Shown here piece after piece: positions 51,778-61,170 of a DNA stretch of 64,000 nt. Every line of letters starts with the position of its first letter. The first letter of the stretch is position 1. Made by a program: the position numbers and the translations under genes. Under the pieces are notes generated by a model. It was not told the origin of the DNA, made no database searches, and saw only the letters and a list, made by a program, of their open reading frames with translations. The DNA lies in the NCBI RefSeq assembly GCF_900105595.1, contig NZ_LT629784.1, positions 1,612,001-1,676,000 on the forward strand, given 5' to 3'. The stretch comes from Stappia sp. ES.058. GTDB taxonomy: Bacteria; Pseudomonadota; Alphaproteobacteria; Rhizobiales; Stappiaceae.

Positions 51778-54131
51778 GCGGACGATTTCCTCCGCTTCAT
51801 CACCGTCACGGCGCGCAGGATTTCCTCCGCAGTCGCGGGCGCGTTCAAGTCGGGCAGCAGGCCCGGTGCAAGGCTCGCGACCGCATCGTGAATGGCGCTG
51901 AAAACCGAAATCGCGAGCATCACGGGGGGCTCCCCGACCGCCTTGGAGCGAAACACGGTGGGCGAAGGATTGCCGGAAGAGGCATAGAGCGCCACGTGGA
52001 AATCCTCCGGTACATCCGATGCGGTCGGGATCTTGTAGGTCGACGGCGCATGCGTGCGCAGTCGACCGCTTTCGTCCCAGACGAGTTCCTCCGTCGTCAG
52101 CCAGCCCATACCCTGGACGAATCCGCCCTCGATCTGGCCGATGTCGATGCCCGGATTGAGCGACTTGCCGACGTCGTGGAGAATGTCGACGCGATCGACA
52201 CGCATTTCGCCCGTCATCGTGTCGATGGTGACCTCGGAGCATGCCGCACCATAGGCGAAATAGTGGAACGGTCGCCCGGAGGCGCTCGGTCGGTCCCAGG
52301 TGATGCTCGGCGTCGCGTAAAACCCGGTTGCCGACAACTGGATGCGGGCGAGATGCGCCGCACGTGCCAGCGCTTCCAGCGACATCGCCTCATCCCCGAA
52401 AAACACCTGATTGTCGCGAAAGGCGATGTCTTCCCGCGCAACGCCATGATGCTCGGAGGCAAAATCGATCAGCCGCGTCTTGATGGTTTCCGCAGCGATC
52501 TGCGCGGCCATGCCGTTGAGGTCTGTGCCGGAGGAGGCCGCCGTCGGGCCGGTGTTCGGAACCTTGCCTGTATGAGTTGCGGTGATCTTCACCCGTTCCA
52601 GCGTTACGCCGAAGACCTCTGCGACAATCTGCGCGACCTTCTGGAAGAGCCCCTGCCCCATCTCCGTACCGCCGTGATTCAGGTGGACCGATCCGTCGGT
52701 ATAAAGATGCACCAGTGCGCCGGCCTGGTTGAGATGCTTGAGGGTGAAGGAAATGCCGAATTTCACCGGCGTCAGCGCAAGTCCCCTCTTCAGGATCGGA
52801 CTGCGGGCATTGAATTCTCCAACAGCGGCCCGGCGTTCCCGGTAGCGCGAGCTTTCCTCAAGCTGCTCCACAAGCGCATGCAGGGTGGCGTGTTCCTCCA
52901 CATGCATGCCATAGGGTGTCGTGTCTCGGTCCGCGCCGTAAAAATTCAGTTTGCGCACATCGAGCGGGTCCTTGCCAACGGTGATCGCCAGCGCGTCCAT
53001 CATCCGCTCCGCCGCGAGCATGCCTTGCGGGCCGCCGAAGCCGCGAAACGCGGTGTTGGAGCAGGTATTGGTCTTGAGCCGCCGCGAATGGATCAGCGCA
53101 TCGGGATAAAAATAGCTGGAATCGGCGTGAAACATTGCGCGGTCGACGACGCCAAGCGACAGATCTGCCGAATAGCCGCAGCGGGCGTGAAACAGCATCT
53201 CTGCCGCGCGAATACGCCCGTCCTCGTCATGTCCAAGCGTCCAATGGGCCCGGAAGTCATGGCGCTTGCCGGTCATGATCATGTCGTCGTCGCGGTCGAG
53301 CCGCAACTTGCAGGCATGCCCGGTGACGCGGGCAGCGAGCGCCGCAAGCGCCGCCCAGTGGTTCGCCTGGCTTTCCTTGCCGCCAAAGCCGCCACCCATG
53401 CGCCGGACTTCCACTGTCACGGCGGCATCCGGCACCGACAACACGCGTGCGATGATATGTTGCGTTTCGCTCGGGTGCTGCGACGACGTGTGGACGAAGA
53501 CGTCGTTGTCCTCACCCGGAACCGCAAGCGACACCTGCCCTTCCAGATAGAAATGCTCCTGCCCGCCGATCTCCATCTGTCCGCGCAGCTTGGCTTGCGA
53601 TGTCGCAAGGCCGGTCTCGGGCGAGCCCTTGCGAAACTGATAGTCGGGCAAAACGGTTTCGTTGGCAGACAGCGCATCATCGATGGTCAGGACCGGAGGC
53701 AGTGGATCAGCGACGATCTTCATTTTCCTGGCGGCGCGTCGGGCGGCATCGCGGCTGGTTGCGATCACCGCGAAGATCGGCTGTCCCCAGTAAAGGATCT
53801 CGCGATCGGCAAGCATAGGTTCGTCGCCGACGGCGGGCGAAACGTCGTTCTTCCCCGGCACATCCGTGCAAGTCAGCACCGCCACGACACCGGGACTTTG
53901 CCGCACAGGCTCCAGATCAAGCTCCGAAATCGCGCCTCTTACGACGTCACTTGCCCAACCCGGCACCACATGAAGGGTTCCGGCGGGCTCGCGAATGTCG
54001 TCGACATAGGTTGCACTGCCGCTCACATGCTTGATTGCGCTGTCATGCGGGGTGGGCTGCCGCACGATTGCAAGCGCGCTGTCGTCGCCTGACAAAGGGT
54101 TCGTGTCTTCGCCCCTATCCTCAAGCGGCAT
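51774..54131 (-). CDS. xdhB: Xanthine dehydrogenase, molybdopterin-binding subunit
   Basis: The product has 785 aa. Motifs: VRRMGGGFGGKESQANHWAA (the GGGFGGK loop), TAFRGFGGPQGM, and the catalytic Glu region SKAVGEPPVMLAISVF. It oxidises hypoxanthine/xanthine to urate using the Mo cofactor. It overlaps xdhA by 11 bp and xdhC by 4 bp. Confidence 0.96.
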   Translation of the reverse strand: MPLEDRGEDTNPLSGDDSALAIVRQPTPHDSAIKHVSGSATYVDDIREPAGTLHVVPGWASDVVRGAISELDLEPVRQSPGVVAVLTCTDVPGKNDVSPAVGDEPMLADREILYWGQPIFAVIATSRDAARRAARKMKIVADPLPPVLTIDDALSANETVLPDYQFRKGSPETGLATSQAKLRGQMEIGGQEHFYLEGQVSLAVPGEDNDVFVHTSSQHPSETQHIIARVLSVPDAAVTVEVRRMGGGFGGKESQANHWAALAALAARVTGHACKLRLDRDDDMIMTGKRHDFRAHWTLGHDEDGRIRAAEMLFHARCGYSADLSLGVVDRAMFHADSSYFYPDALIHSRRLKTNTCSNTAFRGFGGPQGMLAAERMMDALAITVGKDPLDVRKLNFYGADRDTTPYGMHVEEHATLHALVEQLEESSRYRERRAAVGEFNARSPILKRGLALTPVKFGISFTLKHLNQAGALVHLYTDGSVHLNHGGTEMGQGLFQKVAQIVAEVFGVTLERVKITATHTGKVPNTGPTAASSGTDLNGMAAQIAAETIKTRLIDFASEHHGVAREDIAFRDNQVFFGDEAMSLEALARAAHLARIQLSATGFYATPSITWDRPSASGRPFHYFAYGAACSEVTIDTMTGEMRVDRVDILHDVGKSLNPGIDIGQIEGGFVQGMGWLTTEELVWDESGRLRTHAPSTYKIPTASDVPEDFHVALYASSGNPSPTVFRSKAVGEPPVMLAISVFSAIHDAVASLAPGLLPDLNAPATAEEILRAVTVMKRRKSSA

Positions 54132-55602
54132 GGGAAGCCTCCTCGCGCCGGGCGCCGGTGATCCGCGTGCGTTCGTCCGGCGTTCCGCCGATTTCCACCA
54201 GCGCCTTTGCTAGCAAGGCGCGTGCCACCTCCTGACGATAGTCCTCGCTTGCGCGCATATCGCCGATCGGAGTGAAATCTTCAGCCAGAGCCTTCAGCGC
54301 CCCCGCCCAGGTCGACGGTTTGTCCGGTCGCGCGCCCACGAGCGCGATCTCCGTCGCTTCCGCGCGCTTCGGCGTCGGGGCCATGCCGCCATAGGCGATC
54401 CGTGCCTCGGTGACGCCGCCATCGACAAGCGTCAGCCGAACCGCCATAAGCACGGCGGTGATGTCCTGATCGAAGCGCTTAGAGATCTTGAAGCAGCGAA
54501 AGGCGTGGTTCGGATCGAGCCGAGGCACATAGAGACCCGTTACGATTTCGCCGGGCTCGCGGTCCTGCTTGCCATAATCGAGGAAAAATCCATCGAGCGG
54601 CAACGTGCGGGCGGCCGCGCCCTTGCGCAATTCAAGCGTCGCTCCGAGCGCGATCAAGGCCGGCGGGCTGTCGCCGATGGGCGAGCCATTGGCGATGTTG
54701 CCGCAGACGGTGCCGGATGCGCGCACCTGCCGCGACCCGATGCGCCGCCACAATTCGCCGAGATCCGGATCGATCCGAGCCATGAAATCATGGGTGTCGC
54801 CAAAGGTTGCGCGGGCGCCCATCAAAACGCCGCCGGCAGTTTCCTCCGCACCCTCCAGTTCTGCGACCCGCCCGATCCATATGATTTTCGGTAGATATCG
54901 CAGCTGTTTCGTGACCCACAGTCCGACATCGGTCGCCCCTGCCAGGATGGTGGCGTCGGGATGCTGTTCATAAAGTACGGCCAACGCATCGACCGACGCC
55001 GGCGCGGCGAAGAACCCATCGCCGCTTGAAATCATCACGTCCATATCATCCTGTAGCGCAGTCAGCGCTGCCATCGTCTCGTCCGCACGCCGCGAGAATG
55101 CGTCGTCGATGGTCTCGAAACAGGCGCCGAGCGCGGCGGCCACGATCGGACGATACCCGGTGCAGCGGCACAGGTTCCCTGCCAGCCAGTCGGTCACGGT
55201 CTTGCGCGTCGCCGGCACGTCCGGCGCGTGATAGAGCGTAAACAGGCTCATGATGAAGCCCGGTGTACAGAAGCCGCATTGCGACCCATGGCAGTCGACC
55301 ATCGCCTGCTGCACCGGGTGCAGCTTGCCGTCTGCCGCGAGATCCTCGACCGTCACCAGTTCCGCACCGTCGAGCATGCCGAGAAACTGGATGCAGGAAT
55401 TCACCGGCTGATAGACCAGCCGCCCCTCAACCACACGGCCAACAGCGACCGTGCACGCCCCGCAATCCCCCTCCCCGCAGCCTTCCTTGGTGCCGGACAG
55501 TCCCCGCCGCAGGCGAAGGTAATCGAGCACCGTTTCGTTCGGCCTGACCTCGCAAAGTTCGACGACGTCGCCGCGATGAAGGAAACGGATGGCGCTGCGC
55601 AT
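54121..55602 (-). CDS. xdhA: Xanthine dehydrogenase, small subunit (2Fe-2S and FAD)
   Basis: The product has 493 aa. The first 2Fe-2S cluster is C42, C47, C50 (EGCGEGDCGACTVAVG) with C70. The second is CGFCTPGF with CRCTGYRP. The FAD-binding domain follows (IGSRQVRASGTVCGNIANGS, which binds FAD in this family), and a CO dehydrogenase-type flavin C-terminal domain ends the chain. It transfers electrons from the Mo centre to NAD. Confidence 0.96.
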   Translation of the reverse strand: MRSAIRFLHRGDVVELCEVRPNETVLDYLRLRRGLSGTKEGCGEGDCGACTVAVGRVVEGRLVYQPVNSCIQFLGMLDGAELVTVEDLAADGKLHPVQQAMVDCHGSQCGFCTPGFIMSLFTLYHAPDVPATRKTVTDWLAGNLCRCTGYRPIVAAALGACFETIDDAFSRRADETMAALTALQDDMDVMISSGDGFFAAPASVDALAVLYEQHPDATILAGATDVGLWVTKQLRYLPKIIWIGRVAELEGAEETAGGVLMGARATFGDTHDFMARIDPDLGELWRRIGSRQVRASGTVCGNIANGSPIGDSPPALIALGATLELRKGAAARTLPLDGFFLDYGKQDREPGEIVTGLYVPRLDPNHAFRCFKISKRFDQDITAVLMAVRLTLVDGGVTEARIAYGGMAPTPKRAEATEIALVGARPDKPSTWAGALKALAEDFTPIGDMRASEDYRQEVARALLAKALVEIGGTPDERTRITGARREEASHAA

Positions 55603-55605
55603 GGC

Positions 55606-55965
55606 TCAGCTCCCGCGATACGTCGAATAGCCGAAGGGCGACAAAAGCAGGGGCACATGATAGTGCGCGTCGGGATCGGAGATGCCGAAGCGCAGCGGAA
55701 TCACATCCAGGAACAGCGGCTCGGGCAAGTGTTCGACCGTGGAGCGTAGATAGTCGCCCGCCTCGAAGCGCAGTTCATAGACGCCGGGCCGGAAATCCGC
55801 ATCGCTCAGGATCGGGCCGTCGACCCTGCCGTCGTCATTGGTCACGGCATCCGTGAGTTTCAAGAAGGTGTCGCCGCCATCCTCCCGGCGCCAGAGCGAG
55901 AGCGTCAGCCCGCTTGCCGGACGCCCGAGTGCCGTATCCAGAACATGTGTCGTCAGTCGTCCCAT
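55606..55965 (-). CDS. uraH: 5-hydroxyisourate hydrolase
   Basis: The product is 119 aa, a transthyretin-like fold. The N-terminal [19 protein letters not shown] and the C-terminal YRGS motif (residues 116-119) are the hallmark of HIU hydrolase. It acts on the product of urate oxidation. A uricase and an OHCU decarboxylase are not in the window. It starts the leftward operon with xdhA, 3 bp apart. Confidence 0.94.
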   Translation of the reverse strand: MGRLTTHVLDTALGRPASGLTLSLWRREDGGDTFLKLTDAVTNDDGRVDGPILSDADFRPGVYELRFEAGDYLRSTVEHLPEPLFLDVIPLRFGISDPDAHYHVPLLLSPFGYSTYRGS

Positions 55966-55998
55966 CAGTCTATCCCGTCTTTGGCGATCAAGCCCATG

Positions 55999-56017
55999 AT
56001 GACCATGGATTGGTCAT
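55999..56017. promoter_or_regulatory. Dyad ATGACCA-N5-TGGTCAT upstream of uraH
   Basis: A 7-bp perfect inverted repeat with a 5-base spacer lies 34 bp upstream of the uraH ATG and 55 bp after the LysR stop. It is a good operator candidate for the uraH-xdhABC operon. It does not fit the usual LysR T-N11-A form, so the binding protein is uncertain. Confidence 0.5.
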
Positions 56018-56071
56018 GCCTTGAAAGAGTGCACGACCCAAAGTCCGTAAACCAGAACAGATTCGTGATCT

Positions 56072-57013
56072 CTATGATGCCGTATCGGCATCGATTTGAG
56101 AAAGCCGATCGCCGACTGCGGACACCGAATGCTCGAAAAACGCCTGCGCGGCATGGCTCAGCCCTCGATGCGAAGATGTGAGCACGGTGAAACGGTCCCG
56201 ACTCAGTGCCGGATCAGCCAGCGGAAGAAAGACGAGTTCGCCCTGGCCCATCTCCCGCTCGAGACCGATGATTGTCTGGAAGGCGATGGCTTCGCCCGCC
56301 GCGGCCAGACGTTTCATCATCCTGAGCGAATTGGCCTCGACGAAGGCCCGCCCCGCAAGAGCGTCGGCGGGAAGGGCCGCATCGATGAGCTTGCGCAGGG
56401 ACAGATCGCGCGTGGGCAAGCAGAACGGATGCGCCAGACACTCGGCCAGATGCAGCGGATGCCGTTTCGCCAACGGATGCCCCGGCGCCATGACCGCGCC
56501 GATGGCGAGATCCCGACGAAAGACGCCATTCAGGCGGGGATCTTCGGGTGGCTCGAAGGAAAAGCCGACATCCGTCTGGCCGGCGATGACGGCCTCCGCA
56601 ACCTCGTCTGACCCGGAGATGCGAACCGACACGTGGATGCCGGGGTAGAGCTTGCGAAACTCCATAACGACGGCCGGCAGCAGCGCTTCCGACACGCTTT
56701 CCACGCTGGCGATGCTGACCGCGCCGCTGCGCATCCCGGTGAGCGCGTCGAGCTCTCCGGCGGTGGCCGAGAAATCGGACAGCGTGCGCAGGACATGCGC
56801 ACGCAGGATCTCGCCGGCCGGCGTCAACCGCACACCGCGCGCCAGCCGGTCGAACAGCACGTGCCCCAAAGCTCGCTCCAGCCAGAGAACCTGCCGGTTG
56901 ACCGCACTGGAGGCGATGTTGAGTTCGCGCGCCGCGGCGCGGATGGAGCCAGCCCGGGCGACCGCCGCGAAATACCGCAAGGCCGGCCCGTAGAGATGCC
57001 GCGACTTGTCCAT
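56072..57013 (-). CDS. LysR-family transcription regulator
   Basis: The product has 313 aa. The N-terminal wHTH (ALRYFAAVARAGSIRAAARE, then NIASSAVNRQVLWLERALGH) and the C-terminal co-inducer domain are typical. It lies upstream of uraH in the same orientation, so it probably regulates the purine locus. The effector is unknown. Confidence 0.9.
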   Translation of the reverse strand: MDKSRHLYGPALRYFAAVARAGSIRAAARELNIASSAVNRQVLWLERALGHVLFDRLARGVRLTPAGEILRAHVLRTLSDFSATAGELDALTGMRSGAVSIASVESVSEALLPAVVMEFRKLYPGIHVSVRISGSDEVAEAVIAGQTDVGFSFEPPEDPRLNGVFRRDLAIGAVMAPGHPLAKRHPLHLAECLAHPFCLPTRDLSLRKLIDAALPADALAGRAFVEANSLRMMKRLAAAGEAIAFQTIIGLEREMGQGELVFLPLADPALSRDRFTVLTSSHRGLSHAAQAFFEHSVSAVGDRLSQIDADTAS

Positions 57014-57052
57014 TTCCGGTGCCCTGACTGTTCCCCGTCTGCGAACCCGGTA

Positions 57053-58030
57053 TCAGGGAACGAGCACCGTTGTGCCGGTGGTCTTGCGGCCCTGAAGGTC
57101 CTCATGCGCCGTTACGGCGTCCTTCAGCGCATATTCCTGATTCACCTGGATCTTCACGTCCCCAGACCGCACCACCTCGAAGAGATCGTTGGCCGTCTCC
57201 TCCAGATCGGCACGCGAGGCAATATAGGTGAAAAGGGTCGGGCGGGTCGCGAAGAGCGAGCCCTTCGGGCCGAGCAGGGCGAGGTTGAAGTCGGTGATGG
57301 GCCCGGACGACTGCCCGAAGGAAACCCAGAGCCCAAGCGGCCGCAGGCAGTCGAGCGATCCCGGATAGGTGTCCTTTCCCACCGAATCGTAGACGACGTC
57401 GCAAAGCTTGCCGTCGGTGATCTCGCGCACCCGGTCGACGAAGTTTTCCGTGCGATAGTTGATCACATGTGTGTAGCCGTTCGCCCTGGCGAGTTCGGCC
57501 TTTTCCGCCGAGCCGACGGTGCCGATCACCGTTGCGCCAAGCTTGGCCGCCCACTGCCCGACAATCAGCCCGACACCACCGGCTGCCGCATGAAAAAGCA
57601 GCGTGGTCTCAGGCGTTACGGTGTAGGTCTTGCGCAGCAGATAGCGCGCGGTCATGCCCTTCAGCATCATGCCGGCGGCAGTCTTGTCGTCGACGCCTTC
57701 GGGAATGATCACAAGGCGATCGGCCGGAACCAGCCGCTCCTCCGCATAGGAGCCGAGCGGCCCGACATAGGCCACCCGGTCGCCCGGCGAGACATTGGTC
57801 ACCCCCTCGCCAACGGCGGTGACCACGCCCGCGCCCTCGTTGCCGGGAGTGAAGGGCATGCCCGCCGGCGCCGGATACAGGCCGGAGCGGAAGTAGGTGT
57901 CGATGAAATTCAGCCCGATTGCGGTGTGGCGAACACGCGCCTCGCCCGCGCCGGGATCGCCGATCTCGACCTCCTCCCATTTCATCACGTCCGGACCGCC
58001 CGTTTCATGCACCCTGATCGCGTGAATCAT
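57053..58030 (-). CDS. Quinone oxidoreductase (zinc-independent MDR family)
   Basis: The product is 325 aa from ATG 58030 (MIHAIRVHETGGPDVMKWEE). The NADPH loop is HAAAGGVGLIVGQWAAKLGA, and GLNFIDTYFRSGLYPAP is the QOR substrate motif. It reduces quinones by NADPH in the cytoplasm. It is divergent from the SulP gene. The longer open frame to 58,537 is not coding. Confidence 0.92.
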   Translation of the reverse strand: MIHAIRVHETGGPDVMKWEEVEIGDPGAGEARVRHTAIGLNFIDTYFRSGLYPAPAGMPFTPGNEGAGVVTAVGEGVTNVSPGDRVAYVGPLGSYAEERLVPADRLVIIPEGVDDKTAAGMMLKGMTARYLLRKTYTVTPETTLLFHAAAGGVGLIVGQWAAKLGATVIGTVGSAEKAELARANGYTHVINYRTENFVDRVREITDGKLCDVVYDSVGKDTYPGSLDCLRPLGLWVSFGQSSGPITDFNLALLGPKGSLFATRPTLFTYIASRADLEETANDLFEVVRSGDVKIQVNQEYALKDAVTAHEDLQGRKTTGTTVLVP

Positions 58031-58180
58031 TTTAGTGTCTCTCCCTGAGAAATCATCGGTTGCCAGGATCATGGGGCGCACGCCGGCGCCGGGCAAGCCC
58101 CGCGAAGCGTGCCTTGCGCCATCATGGCGCACCCGGTCACCGCTGGCGCCGACCTGCTTCGTGGTGCTATTCGGTGTTTC

Positions 58181-59446
58181 ATGCGCCAACCGAAGATTCT
58201 CACCACGCTGAAAACCTACAATTTGTCTTCGTTCGTCGCCGACCTTCTGGCGGGCGCGACCGTTGCGATGGTGGCGTTGCCGTTGAGCCTTGCGATCGCC
58301 ATCGCCTCCGGTGCATCCCCGGAAAAAGGACTTGTCACCGCAATCGTCGCCGGCTTTCTGATCTCGCTTCTCGGCGGAAGCCGGGTTCAGATCGGCGGTC
58401 CGACCGGCGCGTTCATCGTCGTGGTGCACGCAATCATTGCCGATCATGGCTACGACGGTCTGGTGCTCGCCACCTTCATGGCCGGGTTCATTCTGCTGAT
58501 CGCCGGCTATTTTCGCGCCGGAAACCTCATCGCCCATGTTCCCGAAGCGGTCATCAACGGATTTACCATCGGCATCGCCATCGTCATAGCTTTCAGCCAG
58601 ATTCCCGATTTCCTGGGAATGACGCTTCGCGACGCGCCGGCGGAGTTTCTGGATCGTCTGGCCGCGCTCTGGACAGCACGTGAAACTGTCACGCCCGCAG
58701 CGCTGGGCGTGGCACTTGTCGCCGTTGCACTCATCGTCGGTTTGCGCCGCCTCGCGCCTCGTTTTCCCGGTCTCATCGTCGCCGTTGGCGTGGCATCGGC
58801 GCTCGTGGTGGTCCTTGCGCTGCCGGTCGACACGCTCGGCTCGCGCTTCGGCGCCCTGCCCTCCAGCCTTCCCGCCCCGGAGTTTCCGGAAATCTCCTTT
58901 GCCCGCTTCACCGAACTGCTTCCCTCAGCCCTGGTGATCGCATTTCTCGCCGGGGTGGAATCGCTTCTTTCCGCGATGGTTGCCGACCGGATGATCGAAG
59001 GCCGGCATCGCCCGAACGCGGAACTGACGGCGCAAGGCGCAGCGAACATCGCGTCGGCGCTTTTCGGCGGCCTGCCCGCGACCGGAGCGATTGCCCGCAC
59101 GGCGACCAACATCAAGGCCGGCGGCCGCACGCCCGTTGCCGGCATCGTCCATGCCCTGGTGATCCTGGCGATCATGCTGCTGGCGGCGCCGATGGCCGGC
59201 TATCTCGCCATGCCCGCCCTCGCGGCGCTCCTGATGGTGACGGCGTGGAACATGAGCGAGCCGCACCGCTGGGCCAGCTACGCGAAAGGGCCGGCCTCCG
59301 ACCGCCTGCTGCTCATGCTGACGCTGGTGCTCACCGTGCTCGTTGATCTCACGGTGGCGATCGGAGTCGGTGTCGCGCTCGGCCTTGCCTTGCGCGCAGC
59401 GAGCAAACGGCGTCAGGACAGCGACTGGACGCCACCGGAACGCTGA
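58181..59446 (+). CDS. SulP-family anion transporter without STAS domain
   Basis: The product is 421 aa from ATG 58181 (MRQPKILTTLKTYNLSSFVA). The SulP core is clear: DLLAGATVAMVALPLSLAIA, GGSRVQIGGPTGAFIVVVHA and GVESLLSAMVADRMIEGRHR. It ends right after the last TM helix with a short basic tail. No STAS domain or downstream STAS gene is visible. Likely substrate is sulfate, bicarbonate or a dicarboxylate; not decided from sequence. Confidence 0.88.
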   Translation: MRQPKILTTLKTYNLSSFVADLLAGATVAMVALPLSLAIAIASGASPEKGLVTAIVAGFLISLLGGSRVQIGGPTGAFIVVVHAIIADHGYDGLVLATFMAGFILLIAGYFRAGNLIAHVPEAVINGFTIGIAIVIAFSQIPDFLGMTLRDAPAEFLDRLAALWTARETVTPAALGVALVAVALIVGLRRLAPRFPGLIVAVGVASALVVVLALPVDTLGSRFGALPSSLPAPEFPEISFARFTELLPSALVIAFLAGVESLLSAMVADRMIEGRHRPNAELTAQGAANIASALFGGLPATGAIARTATNIKAGGRTPVAGIVHALVILAIMLLAAPMAGYLAMPALAALLMVTAWNMSEPHRWASYAKGPASDRLLLMLTLVLTVLVDLTVAIGVGVALGLALRAASKRRQDSDWTPPER

Positions 59447-59455
59447 TCCGCCTGA

Positions 59456-60181
59456 CTACGCCTGGCTCTTTGCCTTGCGCCGCGACGCGGCAAGGATGTT
59501 GATGATCTCGACACCGGCCGAAAACGCCATGGCGAAATAGATGTAGCCACGCGGGATATGAAAGCCCAGACCGTCGGCGATCAGCGCAACACCGATAAGA
59601 AGCAGGAAGGCGAGCGCCAGCATCTTCGTGGTCGGGTGCTTTTGCACGAAAGCGGAGATCGGGCCCGAGGCGATATACATCGCGATCATCGCAATCACGA
59701 CGGCGGCGACCATCACTTCGATGTGTTCGGCCATTCCGATGGCGGTAACGATGGAATCCACTGAAAACACCATGTCGATGACGATGATCTGGGCGATTAC
59801 CGCGCCGAACCCGGCTGCTGCAGCAGAAGAGGTGTTGTCCTGGTGCCCCTCGATCCCTTGATGAATTTCATGTGTCCCCTTCACAAGCAGGAAGAGACCT
59901 CCGGCGAGCAGGATAAGGTCGCGCCAGGAGATCGCTTCGCCGAGCACGCTGAAGACCGGTGCGGTCAGGCCGATCAGCAGCGTGAGCACGGACAGAAGCG
60001 CGATGCGGAAAACCAGCGCAAGCGCCAAACCGATCTGGCGGGCGCGCATCGCCGTCTTCGGCTCCAGGCGGGCAACGATCACCGAAATGAAGATGATGTT
60101 GTCGATGCCGAGAACGATTTCCATCACCGTCAGGGTGAGAAGGCTCGCCCAGACGGCTGGATCGTACAGAAGATCAATCAT
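59456..60181 (-). CDS. TerC family membrane protein
   Basis: The product is 241 aa with seven TM helices. The TerC motifs MEIVLGIDNIIFISVIVARL and VIDMVFSVDSIVTAIGMAEH carry the conserved acidic residues (GIDN, FSVDS). Members export or handle Mn and other metals or support secreted-enzyme metalation. It is convergent with the SulP gene, 9 bp apart. Confidence 0.9.
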   Translation of the reverse strand: MIDLLYDPAVWASLLTLTVMEIVLGIDNIIFISVIVARLEPKTAMRARQIGLALALVFRIALLSVLTLLIGLTAPVFSVLGEAISWRDLILLAGGLFLLVKGTHEIHQGIEGHQDNTSSAAAAGFGAVIAQIIVIDMVFSVDSIVTAIGMAEHIEVMVAAVVIAMIAMYIASGPISAFVQKHPTTKMLALAFLLLIGVALIADGLGFHIPRGYIYFAMAFSAGVEIINILAASRRKAKSQA

Positions 60182-60281
60182 GGAAACGCCTCACGCATAG
60201 CAGAGCGGTCTTGGCCGTTCGCAGCCGACCATCCGGTAGTCGCAGAAACGCTGGGGTCTGCCAACTCCGGCGGGACGCGTT

Positions 60282-61028
60282 TCAGCGCAGGGCGTCGAGA
60301 AGCTGTTGAACGGCCGAGACCAGGAGAAGATAGAGGCTCGATCCGGCCAGCAGCCATTTCACCAAACCTTCGGCCGAAAGCCCGTTGGCGATGGCAAGAC
60401 CCGCACCGATGAACCAGAGCAGCGTGACAAAGAGCGTAAGCGGGCGCCAACGCGCAACGCGCACCGGATGCACGAAACGGATCGGCGCGAAGGTAAGCGC
60501 GCACAAGACAATGATACTGACGATGGTGAAGACTTCAGAGGAGGACAGCACCATAAGACCGAAGACTGCCATGTTCCAACCGGTCGGAAAGCCCTTGAAG
60601 GAGCCGTCCGGCTGCTTCATGCCGTTGTCTGCAAAATAAAGCGCGCCGGTAAAGACGATCAGACCGCCGCAAATCCAGTTCCACGGCGAGGAGACCATGC
60701 CGCTGCCGGCCAGCGCGAAGGCTGGCAAGAACACATAGGTCGCGTAGTCGATGACGAAATCGAGCGATGCGCCGGACCATTGCGGCATGCGGTTCGCGAT
60801 ATCGAAACGTCGTGCCAGCGGCCCGTCGACGCCGTCGATGACCAGGGCAACCCCCAGCCATACGAACAGCATGCCCCAGTCGCCCTGAGCCCCGGCAAGC
60901 AGCGCCAGCAAGGCGACCGGCGCGCCGAGCGCGGTCAGAACATGAATCAGGAAAAGCGGGTGCGCGCTCTTCAGCCGGCCCGTCACGCCCGTTTCCGCAT
61001 CCGCCAATTTGCCTTTCGCCACAGGCAT
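60282..61028 (-). CDS. pcs: Phosphatidylcholine synthase
   Basis: The product is 248 aa with several TM helices. The CDP-alcohol phosphotransferase motif D-G-x2-A-R-x8-G-x3-D-x3-D is complete in DGPLARRFDIANRMPQWSGA followed by SLDFVIDY. The context and length match Pcs, which condenses CDP-diacylglycerol with choline at the inner membrane, typical of Rhizobiales. Confidence 0.92.
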   Translation of the reverse strand: MPVAKGKLADAETGVTGRLKSAHPLFLIHVLTALGAPVALLALLAGAQGDWGMLFVWLGVALVIDGVDGPLARRFDIANRMPQWSGASLDFVIDYATYVFLPAFALAGSGMVSSPWNWICGGLIVFTGALYFADNGMKQPDGSFKGFPTGWNMAVFGLMVLSSSEVFTIVSIIVLCALTFAPIRFVHPVRVARWRPLTLFVTLLWFIGAGLAIANGLSAEGLVKWLLAGSSLYLLLVSAVQQLLDALR

Positions 61029-61170
61029 CGCCTCGTGTCATGCCGGAGGTATTCCGGCGCGGGCGTCTTGTCGCCCCCAATCCTTTCGTATGCCTTCAAC
61101 TTGGCTGAACTGCAACCGAACACATGCATTTTGCAGAAAACGACTGCCACAAAACCTTTGAAGCCCGGTT

